Below, in pieces: positions 42,650 through 42,657 of a DNA stretch of 42,657 nt. Within the stretch, counting starts at the first letter, position 1. Every line of letters begins with the position of its first letter. Made by a program: the position numbers and the translations under genes. Below the pieces are notes generated by a model that ran no database searches, was not told the origin of the DNA, and saw only the letters and a program-made list of their open reading frames with translations. The DNA is taken from positions 1 to 42,657 of the forward strand of contig NHJS02000011.1 of the NCBI GenBank assembly GCA_002169115.2. Direction: 5' to 3'. This DNA comes from a bacterium TMED221. GTDB lineage: Bacteria; Actinomycetota; Acidimicrobiia; Actinomarinales; Actinomarinaceae.

Positions 42650-42657
42650 ATACTTGT

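Overview
This is a very AT-rich, extremely compact bacterial chromosome segment. It carries about 45 protein genes, two tRNA-Leu genes, almost no intergenic DNA, and no mobile elements, CRISPR arrays or rRNA. Several things point to an actinobacterium: a DUF4193 protein with the C-terminal DEFTCSxCFLV zinc motif, PafB/PafC WYL regulators next to Tat and HelY genes, a RapZ whose P-loop ends GAGRS, a DUF732-like secreted protein, and blocks of synteny with Mycobacterium/Streptomyces (polA-rpsA-coaE-uvrB-uvrA-uvrC-rapZ; pgk-tpiA-secG; nadK-pyrG-xerD-scpA-scpB-rluB-cmk-der). An AT-rich, streamlined actinobacterium fits the marine Candidatus Actinomarina type. That placement is inference, not something read directly.

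Layout. 1-3.9 kb: the start of an unidentified membrane-anchored gene, der, ispH (opposite strand), cmk and an RluB-type pseudouridine synthase. 3.9-8.9 kb: scpB, scpA, an HD-domain protein, xerD, pyrG and nadK, all on the minus strand. 8.9-12 kb: rhomboid protease, HAD phosphatase, GNAT acetyltransferase, DUF4193 and a diacylglycerol-kinase-like enzyme. 12-17.5 kb: helY, tatC, a 59-residue TatA-like gene, pafC, pafB, ferredoxin and trmI. This is the usual neighbourhood of the actinobacterial Pup-proteasome, but the proteasome genes are absent. 17.5-20.7 kb: small membrane proteins, an AI-2E family transporter and an acyltransferase-3-like protein. 20.7-22.4 kb: trmL, crcB, a small coiled-coil membrane protein and yajQ, with a DCC protein and a small membrane ORF opposite. 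22.7-26.5 kb: msrB, CDF transporter, glutaredoxin, guaC, a LON-domain protein and a class I amidotransferase. 26.5-30.4 kb: tRNA-Leu(UAA), secG, gpmA, tpiA, pgk and rapZ. 30.4-41.5 kb: uvrC, uvrA, uvrB, coaE, rpsA and polA. 41.5 kb to the end: tRNA-Leu(CAA), a DUF732-like protein and a YczE-like membrane protein.

The genes group into chromosome segregation and dimer resolution (scpAB, xerD), nucleotide metabolism (cmk, pyrG, guaC, nadK), nucleotide excision repair with a DNA-damage regulator (uvrABC, polA, pafBC), lower glycolysis (pgk, tpiA, gpmA), export (tatA, tatC, secG) and RNA modification (rluB-type, trmI, trmL).

Expression looks minimal. Junctions often overlap by 4, 8 or 11 bases, and convergent genes run into one another without terminators. 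At least a dozen transcription units have a TANNNT -10 box ending 5-7 bases before the start codon, which suggests leaderless mRNAs. The most notable points are an xerD with no ATG/GTG/TTG start (AUU seems to be used), the proteasome-less paf-tat-helY locus, a rapZ-pgk junction lacking yvcK-whiA-gap, and several coupled membrane peptides under 60 residues.
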